64,000 bases of DNA from Fusobacterium varium (GTDB lineage Bacteria; Fusobacteriota; Fusobacteriia; Fusobacteriales; Fusobacteriaceae), in contig AP017969.1 of the NCBI GenBank assembly GCA_002356455.1, positions 25,624-89,623 on the forward strand, given 5' to 3'. Numbering within the stretch: the first letter of the stretch is position 1; each line of letters begins with the position of its first letter. Under the pieces are notes generated by a model. That model saw nothing but the letters and a program-made list of their open reading frames with translations. It made no database searches and was not told the origin of the DNA. Below, piece by piece: positions 34,001 through 41,074 of the stretch. The translations under genes and the position numbers were made by a program.

Positions 34001-34679
34001 AGTAGGGGGAACAAAACAAAAATTAAATATGCATCTGTCAGATGTGAAGGGAAATTTAGGATATGTAGGAATATATGGAAAAAGAAGATATGAGAATTTC
34101 TTGCTAACAGGGGGCTTAGGATATCAATACGGGGAATATGATGTAAAAAGGGTGATAGAGAATAACTATCAAAGAATAAATACATCAGGAGAAATGAAAA
34201 CAAATAGTATGTCAGGCTATATAGAGGGAAAATATACAATAGAAGCTGAAAGAGGAACAAAAATAGAACCAAAAGTAAAAGTAACATATTCATATATAAA
34301 ACAGGATAAAGTAAAAGAGAAAACAGGCTCTTTATCAATAGATATGGATAAAAAGAGCTATTTAGTACCAGAAATGGAAGTAGGAGTAGATATATCAAAA
34401 GAGATAAAAACGAAGTCAGGAAAAGTAAATACAACAGCAGGAATAAGTTATGTAAGAGTACTAGGAAAAGATAATACGAAATTAACAGGAAGAATGAAAG
34501 ATAGTACAGACTTTAAAGTAAAAGGTCCAAATTTTAAAGAATCAAAATTAAGATTAGAGGGCAGAGTAGAATATGAGCAGGAAAATGGAATATTCTATAG
34601 TGCAAGTTTAGGAATGGATATAGGGAATAAGAAAGAGAAAGAAGTAAATGCAAGAGTAGGAATAGGGTATAGATTTTGA
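31062..34679 (+). CDS. Autotransporter adhesin 2 (type Va)
   Basis: 1205 residues from the second ATG (31062), chosen because AGGAGG lies 7-8 nt before it but almost touches the first ATG (31056). A signal peptide is followed by a passenger with repeated NGVxGxVGVNxGxIxGxAxxxxG units (to about residue 370), the central conserved module, a Pro/Glu-rich hinge (IPVIPEEPEIPTIPETPGG) and a 12-strand barrel ending VGIGYRF. From 32626 on it is nearly identical in DNA to autotransporter 3, whereas the first 1.5 kb is much more diverged. Compared with its paralogues it lacks about six residues after LYDHKGK. A terminator and a tyrosine recombinase gene follow directly. Confidence 0.9.
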   Translation: MVGKKILLLVLFLIVLTKINANLEITENFINNNFITYKNNKENEMNVIVKGENIIAINNGIISVNYTEKDIIDFSSLQNKGNGITVNRSSLFNNNGVIIGSIITPKYITNSANGVSGKVGVNKGIISGNAVLIAETTTVNTIDSVNGITGSLDINNGIILGNAILTAGNIYITSNSASHVHTNANVTTSINGVNGRVGVNDGLIIGNASLKSGSAIAIVGIKASANANASSNTFDSVNGVYGEVGVNNGLIVGSSIFMGGKTIATGSFNTHSDSIAYAINSANGIYGNVGINFGSILGNSILRGGDASVNNKDSTSYAYAYTDTNTTSNGIYGKIKINNGLISGYIDANSGISENNGIKYKDYEDTNFSGNGIAINGNISSDIVNKGIIKGSQSAIAAKSILGVANNYGIMAGREIFSDGMELLKHENKENFKIDKVLDILIITNEKNYGTYINILEDSSNRLKVALDTEGDIIIEDIITATNLNNTDLGTNIFEKIILNAIVTNIAQVEKPSEGSNIKNIIGKDSYITIDSDKSYSDHIINGAGIKNAVLTVEENVTMDLKDSIVNGYKTAVSLNNNSIVTASDTIFNGGGLKNEDAVINIKGNNAALTIDGKSVINGLTTISGKDSIVNIGNEVMVNGNIKSEKDKNNILNLGDGTQGGELRLFHEIDGFTTINISGKVTAYETAKISSGDIHIKDGSLLVRLDGTQVDDQGRIKGHALYDHKGKVTAELSKLNKSLIYIKLVFKASGLGVGTIIAMNGTDITNLYDLQIGTHSSVHTAIKHQIDGELTGDVEIAVKTWDDLFPEIPVIPEEPEIPTIPETPGGTENPGTPEVPKNNEIKDKDELGEIYDSIVKGDQLPILGLTTDLEDKTKEESLKELVSLLDQIYANNPYSYGGEMSYESLRLFTDNILKTKMPELSEWIVESHGIYGYDKFDKVRREHKVAGEKLNINYSRELTTTGLLGTAEYGIAQNSSLGVAVGGTKQKLNMHLSDVKGNLGYVGIYGKRRYENFLLTGGLGYQYGEYDVKRVIENNYQRINTSGEMKTNSMSGYIEGKYTIEAERGTKIEPKVKVTYSYIKQDKVKEKTGSLSIDMDKKSYLVPEMEVGVDISKEIKTKSGKVNTTAGISYVRVLGKDNTKLTGRMKDSTDFKVKGPNFKESKLRLEGRVEYEQENGIFYSASLGMDIGNKKEKEVNARVGIGYRF

Positions 34680-34716
34680 TAAAGAAAAGGCTGAAGGATA
34701 AAAACTTTAGCCTTTT
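32626..34716 (+). repeat. 2.1-kb 3' module shared with autotransporter 3 (copy 1)
   Basis: The sequence from TAGGAAAAGACAGC in codon context to the terminator T-run matches 58287-60395 with only scattered substitutions, except for a divergent 60-80-bp patch (about 33238-33295) where the other copy is 18 bp longer. Upstream of 32626 similarity drops sharply. The module covers the central domain, hinge, barrel and terminator. Confidence 0.85.
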
Positions 34717-34723
34717 CTTTTCT
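34682..34723 (+). terminator. Intrinsic terminator of autotransporter 2
   Basis: AAGAAAAGGCT (34682-34692) pairs with AGCCTTTTCTT (34709-34719), followed by a T-rich run. The identical hairpin after autotransporter 3 is interrupted by IS91-like copy C in its T-run. Confidence 0.8.
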
Positions 34724-34732
34724 TTTTTTATA

Positions 34733-35329
34733 TTAAATTTCAAATTGGGGATAAATTTTAGTAATATTTTCTTCTTCAATACAAATATACTTTAATGTTT
34801 GTTCTGCTGATGAGTGATTAAAAGCTTTCATCAAAAGAGCAATATTTAAAGTTCCTTTGTATACATGGTATCCCCATGTTTTTCTAAGAGAATGTGATCC
34901 AATAGGATATTCTATATTCAACATATCTCTTAATTTATGAAACTCTTGACTTATTCCATTCACACTAACAGGGCTATCAATTTTATATTTGATATTATAA
35001 CGTGAAAGGCTTTTAAATATATAACCTTCTTTTGTAGAGAAGCCTATAGACTTATAATAAGCTTTTAATTCTTTAATGGCTTTTTGGCAGGTCTTATTAA
35101 AAGCAATAGTTCTAATCTTCCTAGTTTTTTTTTCTTTTATAGTAACTTCCCAGTTAGAATTAATCATTTCAAATCTAAGTTGAGCTAGATCAGAAATTCT
35201 AAGTCCTACATTTACTCCAATATTAATAAAACTAAGAAAACCAATTTTATTAATCTCTCCCAGATATTTTCTAATATTTTCTAAATCTTTTTCTTTTATT
35301 CTTTTAACTTCCTGTCCTTTTTGATTCAT
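34733..35329 (-). CDS. Short tyrosine recombinase (catalytic domain only), copy 1
   Basis: 198 residues, about two thirds of XerC/D length. The catalytic set is visible: Arg in NVGLRISDL, Lys in the KEKKTRKIRTI hairpin, HSLRKTWG (His and Arg), a second His in KAFNHSSA and Tyr in TLKYICIE. The N-terminal SAM-like core-binding domain is missing. Short recombinases of this kind often catalyse DNA inversions in surface-antigen loci. The gene converges on autotransporter 2, 53 bp past its stop. A paralogue lies at 36994. AAATCAATGAATC (near 35328) gives little ribosome-site support. Confidence 0.85.
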   Translation of the reverse strand: MNQKGQEVKRIKEKDLENIRKYLGEINKIGFLSFINIGVNVGLRISDLAQLRFEMINSNWEVTIKEKKTRKIRTIAFNKTCQKAIKELKAYYKSIGFSTKEGYIFKSLSRYNIKYKIDSPVSVNGISQEFHKLRDMLNIEYPIGSHSLRKTWGYHVYKGTLNIALLMKAFNHSSAEQTLKYICIEEENITKIYPQFEI

Positions 35330-35718
35330 TGATAAAACTCTCCCCTATATGATAATTATATTTTTCTGAATGACCATGTCAAACAGTGTTTGTGAAAATT
35401 TCTATCTGAAATATTATACCATATAACAAATAAAAAAAGTAGTTGTATATAATAGTTGAAAAATTAAAAAAATACAAGATACTATATTTAAAACTGAATT
35501 ATGAATAAAATATATAGTAAAAATGATAAAAAAGTTAATTTTATACTTTCAATCCTAGTAAATATATATTATATACTTATAGATTCCTAGATTTTATTCT
35601 TAAATATTTAAAAAACTTAAAGTTATTTTTTATAGTCTTTTTTAAAAAACATATTTCATAAGTTTTTACATTTAAAATTGGGAGTATAGCTTGTTTAACT
35701 ATTTTATATAAAATAATA
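35330..35718. other. AT-rich intergenic region, no gene seen
   Basis: No ribosome site with a protein-like frame is visible. The stretch separates the leftward recombinase from the rightward toxin-antitoxin pair and may hold the recombinase promoter. I found no convincing inverted repeat that would mark a recombination site. Confidence 0.3.
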
Positions 35719-35747
35719 TTGACTTTTTGTTTACAATGTAATACAAT
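35719..35747 (+). promoter_or_regulatory. Promoter of the RelBE-type operon
   Basis: TTGACT (35719-35724) and TACAAT (35742-35747) with a 17-bp spacer, 35 bp upstream of the antitoxin ATG. Confidence 0.75.
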
Positions 35748-35781
35748 ATATAAAAATAGCTTTATCAAAGGAGTTGAAAAA

Positions 35782-36006
35782 ATGGCTGTTATATCAATAA
35801 GATTTAATGAAGAAGAAGAAGAGATTATAAGAAAGTATATAGAAAGTAAAGGAACAAATATATCACAATATGTAAAAGAACTTATATTTAGTAATATTGA
35901 AGATGAATATGATCTTAAAATATTAAAAAACTATGAAATGAGAAAAGCTGAAGGCAAAGCAAAATTGGTACCCTATGAAGAAGCAGTAAAAGAGTGGGAT
36001 TTATAA
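35782..36006 (+). CDS. RelB-like ribbon-helix-helix antitoxin
   Basis: 74 residues. The N-terminal strand and two helices (AVISIRFNEEEEEIIRKYIESK, about 2-23, then NISQYVKELIF) form a ribbon-helix-helix DNA-binding domain. The acidic C-terminal tail would wrap the toxin. AAAGGAG lies 9 nt before the chosen ATG at 35782; upstream in-frame starts fall inside the promoter. The stop overlaps the toxin ATG (TAATG). It neutralises the toxin and represses the operon. Confidence 0.88.
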   Translation: MAVISIRFNEEEEEIIRKYIESKGTNISQYVKELIFSNIEDEYDLKILKNYEMRKAEGKAKLVPYEEAVKEWDL

Positions 36007-36269
36007 TGTATCAGTTATTTATTGATGAGAAACTTCAAAAGAAAATAAAAAAATTAGATAAAGCTACAAAATTGTTATTAGATAGTTATATTAGAAAAAA
36101 TTTATTAGGAATAGAAGACCCACGTAAACATGGAAAAGCTCTTACAGGAAATTTAAAAGGGTTATGGAGATATAGAATAATGGATTACAGATTGCTAGTA
36201 AAGATAGAAGATGATAAACTTATAATAATAGCACTGGATTTTGAACATAGAAGTAAAGTATATAAATAA
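36006..36269 (+). CDS. RelE/ParE family toxin
   Basis: 87 residues starting MYQLFIDEKLQKKIKKLDK. The fold pattern ends with the family blocks GKALTGNLKGLWRYRIMDYR, LLVKIEDDKLIIIALDF and HRSKVYK. These give the basic and aromatic residues used for ribosome-dependent mRNA cleavage in RelE enzymes. The start overlaps the antitoxin stop by one base. It functions as the toxin of a type II addiction module, stabilising the plasmid or adjacent genes. Confidence 0.9.
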   Translation: MYQLFIDEKLQKKIKKLDKATKLLLDSYIRKNLLGIEDPRKHGKALTGNLKGLWRYRIMDYRLLVKIEDDKLIIIALDFEHRSKVYK

Positions 36270-36312
36270 GAAAATATAGTATAGAAATAAACTAGAATTT
36301 GAGGAGGCGGGA

Positions 36313-36426
36313 ATGCTGTTAAAAGTAGTAGGACAGATGTTACACTACAAAGCAGTAAAACTTATAGTCTGAGTTATCTTGATGACATTGTTTTTGAGTG
36401 AATTGACTAAGCGATTCATGGTATAA
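36313..36426 (+). pseudogene. Tiny membrane-peptide ORF with in-frame UGA
   Basis: GAGGAGG (36301-36307) precedes ATG at 36313. Nineteen codons (MLLKVVGQMLHYKAVKLIV) are followed by TGA, then the frame continues VILMTLFLSELTKRFMV to TAA, whose last base starts the next ORF (TAATG). Read through with Trp, it would be a 37-residue single-helix peptide. Both the good ribosome site and the overlap with the next gene suggest the whole frame was once used. It may be a phage- or plasmid-derived holin-like remnant. Confidence 0.35.
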
Positions 36427-36596
36427 TGAAATATCAAAAAAATGTAAATCCGTATAAAGAGTATACTTTAGAAACGCTACAAGAAATTTTTAATAATAGA
36501 GAAATTACAATTGGGTTTTGGATGGTAATAGCTATTGTAGCTTCACTTTTCACTAAACCAATGAAAAACTTTCTAAAATTATCGATGCCTAGATAG
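36426..36596 (+). CDS. 56-residue single-helix hypothetical protein
   Basis: Begins MKYQKNVNPYKEYTLETLQE with one hydrophobic segment (TIGFWMVIAIVASLF) and a basic C terminus. It is coupled to the upstream UGA-containing ORF through TAATG and has no ribosome site of its own. The tandem of three very small membrane-type ORFs resembles phage lysis or conjugation accessory clusters; this is inference. Confidence 0.4.
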   Translation: MKYQKNVNPYKEYTLETLQEIFNNREITIGFWMVIAIVASLFTKPMKNFLKLSMPR

Positions 36597-36625
36597 TGTA
36601 GTATATAGCATCAAAATAAGTAGCG

Positions 36626-36802
36626 ATGACTTTTGCAATTATTCAATTGATGATTTCTATGATTTTTTTCACTGAAACCGCAAAGGTTGCACCACAAAAT
36701 AAGAAAATAAATACTTACCTATATGAAGTAAAGAAAAGCATAGAAGAATATGGAGAACAAATACGATTTTTCACAAATGAGTTCAAGAATATATTACCAT
36801 AA
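36626..36802 (+). CDS. 58-residue hypothetical, N-terminal hydrophobic segment
   Basis: Starts MTFAIIQLMISMIFFTETAK (possible signal peptide with cleavage after TETA), then a hydrophilic helical tail (KKINTYLYEVKKSIEEYGEQ). It follows the previous ORF by 29 bp and precedes a terminator. The ribosome site is poor. Could be the exported partner of the preceding membrane peptides. Confidence 0.4.
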   Translation: MTFAIIQLMISMIFFTETAKVAPQNKKINTYLYEVKKSIEEYGEQIRFFTNEFKNILP

Positions 36803-36811
36803 CTGGTAGAT

Positions 36812-36843
36812 AAAAGTGTTGGGTTAAAGTCCAACGCTTTTAT
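36812..36843 (+). terminator. Terminator after the tiny ORF cluster
   Basis: AAAAGTGTTGG (36812-36822) pairs with CCAACGCTTTT (36831-36841) with one T:G wobble and an 8-nt loop, followed by T-rich sequence. Confidence 0.75.
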
Positions 36844-36972
36844 TGCATTCATCACTTAACAATATTTTGAAAATCTATTTCAATGAACAAGTCTTTTTAT
36901 ATGAATTAGGACTAGAGCAGGAATAAATATAATGGATTTTTTTACTAAATAGTTACATTAAATAATTTAAAG

Positions 36973-36995
36973 CTGAAAATAATTCAGTTTTTTTT
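36973..36995 (+). terminator. Short terminator converging on the recombinase gene
   Basis: CTGAA/TTCAG (36973-36977 and 36983-36987) followed by eight T residues. It faces the end of the leftward recombinase gene. It is weak (5-bp stem) but has a strong T-run. Confidence 0.5.
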
Positions 36996-37578
36996 ATATT
37001 TCAAAACTTAAATAAGTATCATCAAGTTGCTCTTGCTCTATACCAATATATCTAAGAGTAACAGCTTCAGATGTATGATTAAGTGCTTTCATAACAAGAG
37101 CAATATTATGAGTTTTCTTATAAACTGTATATCCCCATGTCTTTCTAAGTGAGTGAGAAGCAATAGGGTAATCTATATTAAGAAGATCTTTTAAATAAGC
37201 CAGGTAATCATTAACTCCTGATTTAGTTATATAATGATCTTCTTTTTCTTTTACATATTTTCTATATAGAGATTTAAAAAGATAGCCTTTATCTGTAGGA
37301 TATCCCAATTCCTTATAAACTTTCTTTAGATTAGCTACAGCTTTTACACAGGTATTATTAAGCTGGATCTCTCTTACTTTTCCTGTTTTCTGTTCTCTAA
37401 GAATTATTTTATTATCTTTAGTTATATCTTCAAATTTCAACTTCTGTAAATCTGAAATACGAAGAGCTACATTTACTCCAAAATTTATAAGTTCTAGGAT
37501 AACAGGTTTATTTTTATACTTCAGTACTTCCCTTATTCTTTTTAGATCATCTTCTTTTATATATTTTACACTTTCCAT
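36994..37578 (-). CDS. Short tyrosine recombinase (catalytic domain only), copy 2
   Basis: 194 residues, paralogous to the gene at 34733. The catalytic set is complete: Arg in NVALRISDL, Lys in the REQKTGKVREI hairpin, HSLRKTWG, KALNHTSE and Tyr in LRYIGIEQEQ. The core-binding N-terminal domain is missing here too. AAGGAG lies just upstream of the ATG. The two recombinases bracket the toxin-antitoxin pair and the tiny ORFs (about 35.3-37.0 kb), so that segment may be, or have been, a mobile or invertible cassette. Confidence 0.87.
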   Translation of the reverse strand: MESVKYIKEDDLKRIREVLKYKNKPVILELINFGVNVALRISDLQKLKFEDITKDNKIILREQKTGKVREIQLNNTCVKAVANLKKVYKELGYPTDKGYLFKSLYRKYVKEKEDHYITKSGVNDYLAYLKDLLNIDYPIASHSLRKTWGYTVYKKTHNIALVMKALNHTSEAVTLRYIGIEQEQLDDTYLSFEI

Positions 37579-37710
37579 TATTTCTCCTTAAAAACGATGT
37601 ATACTGTAGGTAGGCTATGCCTTTTAAAAGCTCTTAAAATAGATTTTATAAAGTCATTTTTTTCATAAACTTTAAAATTATGTATGTTTTTCTTTAGAAA
37701 GAAATTATTT

Positions 37711-37959
37711 TCAAATTCTTACTAACATATTTTCCCAGACAGGATATTTAACATTATTTTCTCCTATTAAATACCAGGTATCATTATCAGAATTATATTC
37801 AATTCTTACAGCTTCCCATTTAAAAGATTCACTATTGCTCCATTCAAATTTATCTCCAGCATGAAGTCCACCATAATTTTCTCCATCAGTTTCTTTAAGA
37901 AAACCTATATCATATCTTTTTAAATTTTCATTAAAAAATATAACTCCCTCTTTTTTCAT
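37711..37959 (-). CDS. DUF5348 family protein
   Basis: 82 residues. Successive short blocks match the DUF5348 plan: NENLKRYDIGF, GLHAGDKFEW, WEAVRIEYNSDNDTWYLIG and a final LVRI. These are small beta-rich proteins found mostly on plasmids and integrated elements; no biochemical role is known. AAGGAGG lies 7 nt before the ATG. The gene stands alone, between the recombinase and a bidirectional terminator. Confidence 0.75.
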   Translation of the reverse strand: MKKEGVIFFNENLKRYDIGFLKETDGENYGGLHAGDKFEWSNSESFKWEAVRIEYNSDNDTWYLIGENNVKYPVWENMLVRI

Positions 37960-38158
37960 AGCTAACCTCCTTGAAATAAAAAAACATAAATCCAGGAAGT
38001 TAAAATGAAATAAAAATTCAAATATAAAAAATTTTATCCTGGAGAGTGAAAAAATTTAAAAAATAATTTACTTGTCGTATATATGCAATTATAACATTTA
38101 TAGCAAGTAAAAACAATCAGGAAAGAGAAAATAAAATTTAAGTGCTAATTTTGCTAAA

Positions 38159-38197
38159 AAAAATACTTGTCACTTCTAACTTATGACAAGTATTTTT
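38159..38197. terminator. Bidirectional hairpin in the 37.96-38.32 kb gap
   Basis: AAAAATACTTGTCA (38159-38172) pairs perfectly with TGACAAGTATTTTT (38184-38197), 11-nt loop. No gene lies between 37960 and 38317; CTTGTC also recurs at about 38072, outside the hairpin. It may terminate an unseen transcript from either side. Confidence 0.65.
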
Positions 38198-38273
38198 GAA
38201 TAAAAGAAAGTTTTCTAATAGTAATTTCCCATATCCATCAACTCAAAACCTTACTACATATTTTTAAGTATAA

Positions 38274-38296
38274 TAAAAAAGTGCTATTATGCACTT
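38274..38296 (-). terminator. Terminator of the FetAB-type operon
   Basis: AAGTGC (38279-38284) pairs with GCACTT (38291-38296), 6-nt loop, with a minus-strand T-run (A residues 38274-38280). It lies 22 bp past the fetB-like stop. Confidence 0.7.
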
Positions 38297-38317
38297 CTCA
38301 AAATTATATAATGCTTT

Positions 38318-39106
38318 TTATTTTTGTGAAATTATCCTTTTATCAAAAATTAAAAATTTATCAATATAATTTTTTTTAATTAATTCTAATAAGATGAATG
38401 TTGAAAAAAATTTTGAATTAAATATAGCAAGCATTATAAGTATTTGATATTTTATAGCAAGCATAGGAAGAGAGCCACCTAATATCTGTCCTGTCATCAT
38501 TCCTGGTAAAGCAACTATGCCTATACTTGACATTGAGGCTATACTTGGTTTTAGAGATAAACTTATTGCTTTTTTTATGAAAGGTTTTGTTGCTTCATTT
38601 TTTGTTGCTCCAAAAGAAATAGAAAGCAAGTATTCGTTTTCATTTTTTATGAAATTATCTAAAAAGTCATTTAAAGTTACTATAAGTCCATTTAATATAT
38701 TTCCTAAAATCATTCCTGAAATAGGAATCAAGTATTTAGCATCAAAGATATAACTAAGTTTTATAGAAAGAACGTTGAAAAGAAAAATGTTTAATATTAA
38801 AGGCGTAAAAATTGAAATAAATATTAAAATATATAGTTTCAATTCTTTTAATGAAATACTTTTTAAAACAGTATAAGTTGCTGTTAAAATCATAAAAAAT
38901 AAATATAAAGTATTAATAAAAGAATTATTATATTTAAAAATATATTGAAGATAAAATCCAACCAAAAAAAGCTGTATAATCATTTGGAAAATAGAAAATA
39001 TTGTTGATTTTAAATAATGAATTTTTAAATTTTTCATAATAAATAAAATAGGAACAATAAGTAATCCAAAATAAATAAATGAGAAGAAGTTTATATCTGC
39101 TGTCAT
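38318..39106 (-). CDS. fetB: FetB/YbbM-type ABC transporter permease
   Basis: 262 residues with seven hydrophobic segments. The family-diagnostic block is complete: FDAKYLIPISGMILGNILNG, then ISFGATKNEA, then GIVALPGMMTGQILGGSLPM followed by AIKYQI. This is the UPF0014 family, of which E. coli FetB acts with FetA in metal (iron) export and peroxide tolerance. The ATG overlaps the fetA-like stop (TAATG), so they form one operon. A terminator follows. Substrate assignment comes from the E. coli pair. Confidence 0.9.
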   Translation of the reverse strand: MTADINFFSFIYFGLLIVPILFIMKNLKIHYLKSTIFSIFQMIIQLFLVGFYLQYIFKYNNSFINTLYLFFMILTATYTVLKSISLKELKLYILIFISIFTPLILNIFLFNVLSIKLSYIFDAKYLIPISGMILGNILNGLIVTLNDFLDNFIKNENEYLLSISFGATKNEATKPFIKKAISLSLKPSIASMSSIGIVALPGMMTGQILGGSLPMLAIKYQILIMLAIFNSKFFSTFILLELIKKNYIDKFLIFDKRIISQK

Positions 39107-39729
39107 TACAATTCAATCCTCCTAAACCTTTCAAATCCTTTTATTTTATCGTGAGAAACCATAACAATTGTTTTAGTAGTATTAATGATGTACTCTATTA
39201 CTTTTTCTTTCATACTTTGATCTAAAGAAGAAGTTATTTCATCTAAGAGCCATATTTTTTTATCTAATAAAATTATTATTATAAATCCTATTCTTTGTTT
39301 TTCTCCACCTGAGAGATTCTCTACTTTTTTTTGAAGTATATCTTTTTCAAGTGAAAAATACTCTATTAAAGAATTTATTTTACTTTTAATTTCAAATTTT
39401 TTATTATTATTTTTATAATTAAAAATCTGATTTATTAATTCACATACTTTTAGATTTTGAAAGTGAATATTTTGAGATAAATAACCTAAATTTTCTCTTA
39501 TACTTTCTATATTTTTTTCATTTAATTCTAACCCTTCTATAAAAATTTTACCAAGATTAGTTTTTTCAAAGCCCATAAGAATTTTAAGAAGAGTACTTTT
39601 TCCCTTTCCAGAAGGGGCACAAATAAGAATTTTTTCTCCTTCTTTAATGTTTAAAGAAAAATTCTTTAAAATTTCTTTTTCTGCGAATTTAACAGTTATA
39701 TTTTCAACTGATATTTGAAAAATTTTCAT
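39106..39729 (-). CDS. fetA: FetA-type ABC transporter ATP-binding protein
   Basis: 207 residues. Walker A APSGKGKST (about 38-46), Q-loop (YLSQN), signature LSGGEKQR, Walker B WLLDEITSSLD and H-loop (VSHD) are all present. It powers the overlapping fetB-like permease. AGGAGG precedes the ATG. A PadR-type regulator gene lies 17 bp upstream on the same strand and probably controls the operon. Confidence 0.9.
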   Translation of the reverse strand: MKIFQISVENITVKFAEKEILKNFSLNIKEGEKILICAPSGKGKSTLLKILMGFEKTNLGKIFIEGLELNEKNIESIRENLGYLSQNIHFQNLKVCELINQIFNYKNNNKKFEIKSKINSLIEYFSLEKDILQKKVENLSGGEKQRIGFIIIILLDKKIWLLDEITSSLDQSMKEKVIEYIINTTKTIVMVSHDKIKGFERFRRIEL

Positions 39730-39746
39730 CCCTCCTTATAAGATTA

Positions 39747-40070
39747 TTACAATTCTAAACTTTTATTAGCTAATATTTTTACTTGATATTCAGCTTCTTT
39801 TAAAATTTCAATGCCTAAAGAAGTTATGGAATAGTAAATTCTAAATTTACCATCTTCCCCTAATAATTTATTAGCTGTAATAACTTTATTTTGTTCAAGT
39901 TTATATAATATTGGATAGATTGTTCCTGCACTAATTATATATCCATGTTTTCCTAGATGTTCAATTAACCAAGAACCATAAAAAGGTTTTTTATATGCAT
40001 GACGTAATATATGAATATGAATAAAACCTAAAAATATTTTTCTTAAAATATCTTTTTTAATTAATTCCAT
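39747..40070 (-). CDS. PadR family transcriptional regulator
   Basis: 107 residues from the ATG at 40070 (GGAGG lies 9 nt upstream; an upstream TTG is too close). The winged helix is typical: helix GFIHIHILRHAYKKPFYG, recognition region ISAGTIYPILYKLEQN, wing LLGEDGKFRIYYSITSLG. PadR proteins are dimeric repressors that bind palindromes at their own promoters. A 48-bp perfect palindrome lies 24 bp upstream, a strong candidate operator. The gene heads the fetAB-type operon. Confidence 0.88.
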   Translation of the reverse strand: MELIKKDILRKIFLGFIHIHILRHAYKKPFYGSWLIEHLGKHGYIISAGTIYPILYKLEQNKVITANKLLGEDGKFRIYYSITSLGIEILKEAEYQVKILANKSLEL

Positions 40071-40094
40071 ATTGATCAACCTCCATAATTAAAA

Positions 40095-40142
40095 TATTAT
40101 TTAATATCTAAATACGATATCGTATTTAGATATTAAATAATA
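40095..40142. promoter_or_regulatory. 48-bp perfect palindrome, candidate PadR operator
   Basis: The two 24-bp arms (40095-40118 and 40119-40142) are exact reverse complements. The central part reads AATACGATATCGTATT. The site lies just upstream of the PadR-type gene, where its promoter should be. It has no loop, so it can extrude as a cruciform or bind stacked dimers. The rest of 40143-40330 has no gene. Confidence 0.75.
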
Positions 40143-40330
40143 ACATAATTTTTCTATATTTTCAATGCTTTAATAAAATATAAATTTTAACATAATATTT
40201 AGTAGTTATTAAAGAGTTACTAGAAGTAAAACTTTTATTTTAAAAGATATTTTTTAGAAAATAAAAAACTTCTAAAATTAATAGTAGTTGATATTAATTT
40301 AGAAGTAATTTTATTAATATTCAAGATTTT

Positions 40331-40909
40331 TTAACTTTCATATTTTGATTCAAATTCTTTTATTTTATTTTTTATTCTTTGAATTCCATTATCTATTGAT
40401 TTTATATCTTTTTTTAGCTTTTTTGCTATTTCTATGTAAGTAAAATCTGCTATTAGATATTTGAATATTTCTTTTTCTTTTTGACTTAATTTATGTTTTA
40501 AATAAATGTACAACTCTTTTATTTTTTCTTTACTTAATAAAATTTCTTCAGGATTATAGAAATTAACAGATTTTTTTTTATAAGAGAAAGAATCTAATTT
40601 ATTTTCATAAATGGCCATATTTAAAAACTTATTTTTACCACAATTTGAATTTCTTATTACTTTGATGAGTTGTCTTTTAATACATAAAAATGCAAAACTT
40701 TCAAATGATTGCTTTTTATTACTATCATAGGATGAGATTGCTTCTATTAAACCAATTGAGGCTTCTTGAAAAATATCATCTTTATTTCCTCCTAAAATAA
40801 AATATTTTTTTCCATGATATAGCAATATTTTTTCAAAATTTCTAAAAATTTCTTCTATAGCATTTAGATCTCCAATTTTAGCATCATAAATAAGTTTATC
40901 TTTTATCAT
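40331..40909 (-). CDS. SigH-like sigma-70 family factor
   Basis: 192 residues. Region 2 is clear (KYFILGGNKDDIFQEASIGLIEAI, with FESFAFLCIKRQLI after it), as in SigH-type factors. Region 4 is the C-terminal helix-turn-helix (LSQKEKEIFKYL, then TYIEIAKKLKKDIKSIDNG). It would direct RNA polymerase to alternative promoters. GAGGGAT lies upstream of the ATG. Next to it, on the same strand, lie a 17-residue peptide ORF and the divergent HU-like gene. Which genes it controls cannot be read from the window. Confidence 0.85.
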   Translation of the reverse strand: MIKDKLIYDAKIGDLNAIEEIFRNFEKILLYHGKKYFILGGNKDDIFQEASIGLIEAISSYDSNKKQSFESFAFLCIKRQLIKVIRNSNCGKNKFLNMAIYENKLDSFSYKKKSVNFYNPEEILLSKEKIKELYIYLKHKLSQKEKEIFKYLIADFTYIEIAKKLKKDIKSIDNGIQRIKNKIKEFESKYES

Positions 40910-40993
40910 AATCCCTCTACCAAATAATTATTTTAATTGTATTGTTTATTTTATATTATTTACAGTTAGTCCTATTATTTGTTTATATTGTAA

Positions 40994-41047
40994 TTAAAAC
41001 AGCTTTGTTATATGCGCTAAAGCATTTTCAAATATATCTTTAAACAT
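40994..41047 (-). CDS. 17-residue amphipathic peptide ORF
   Basis: GAAAGGACTAAAA precedes an ATG opening MFKDIFENALAHITKLF. Plotted as a helix, it has alternating hydrophobic and charged residues, similar in style to delta-lysin or signalling peptides. It lies 85 nt upstream of the sigma-factor gene on the same strand. So short an ORF can occur by chance in AT-rich DNA. Confidence 0.3.
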   Translation of the reverse strand: MFKDIFENALAHITKLF

Positions 41048-41074
41048 TTTTAGTCCTTTCAAAAAATTATTTTT

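Noticed and set aside
33934..34434. Leu-rich leftward ORFs antisense to the autotransporter barrels (also 59613-60113)
   Set aside because: They are mirror images of barrel-coding sequence with unnatural Leu/Phe composition and occur identically in both shared modules.
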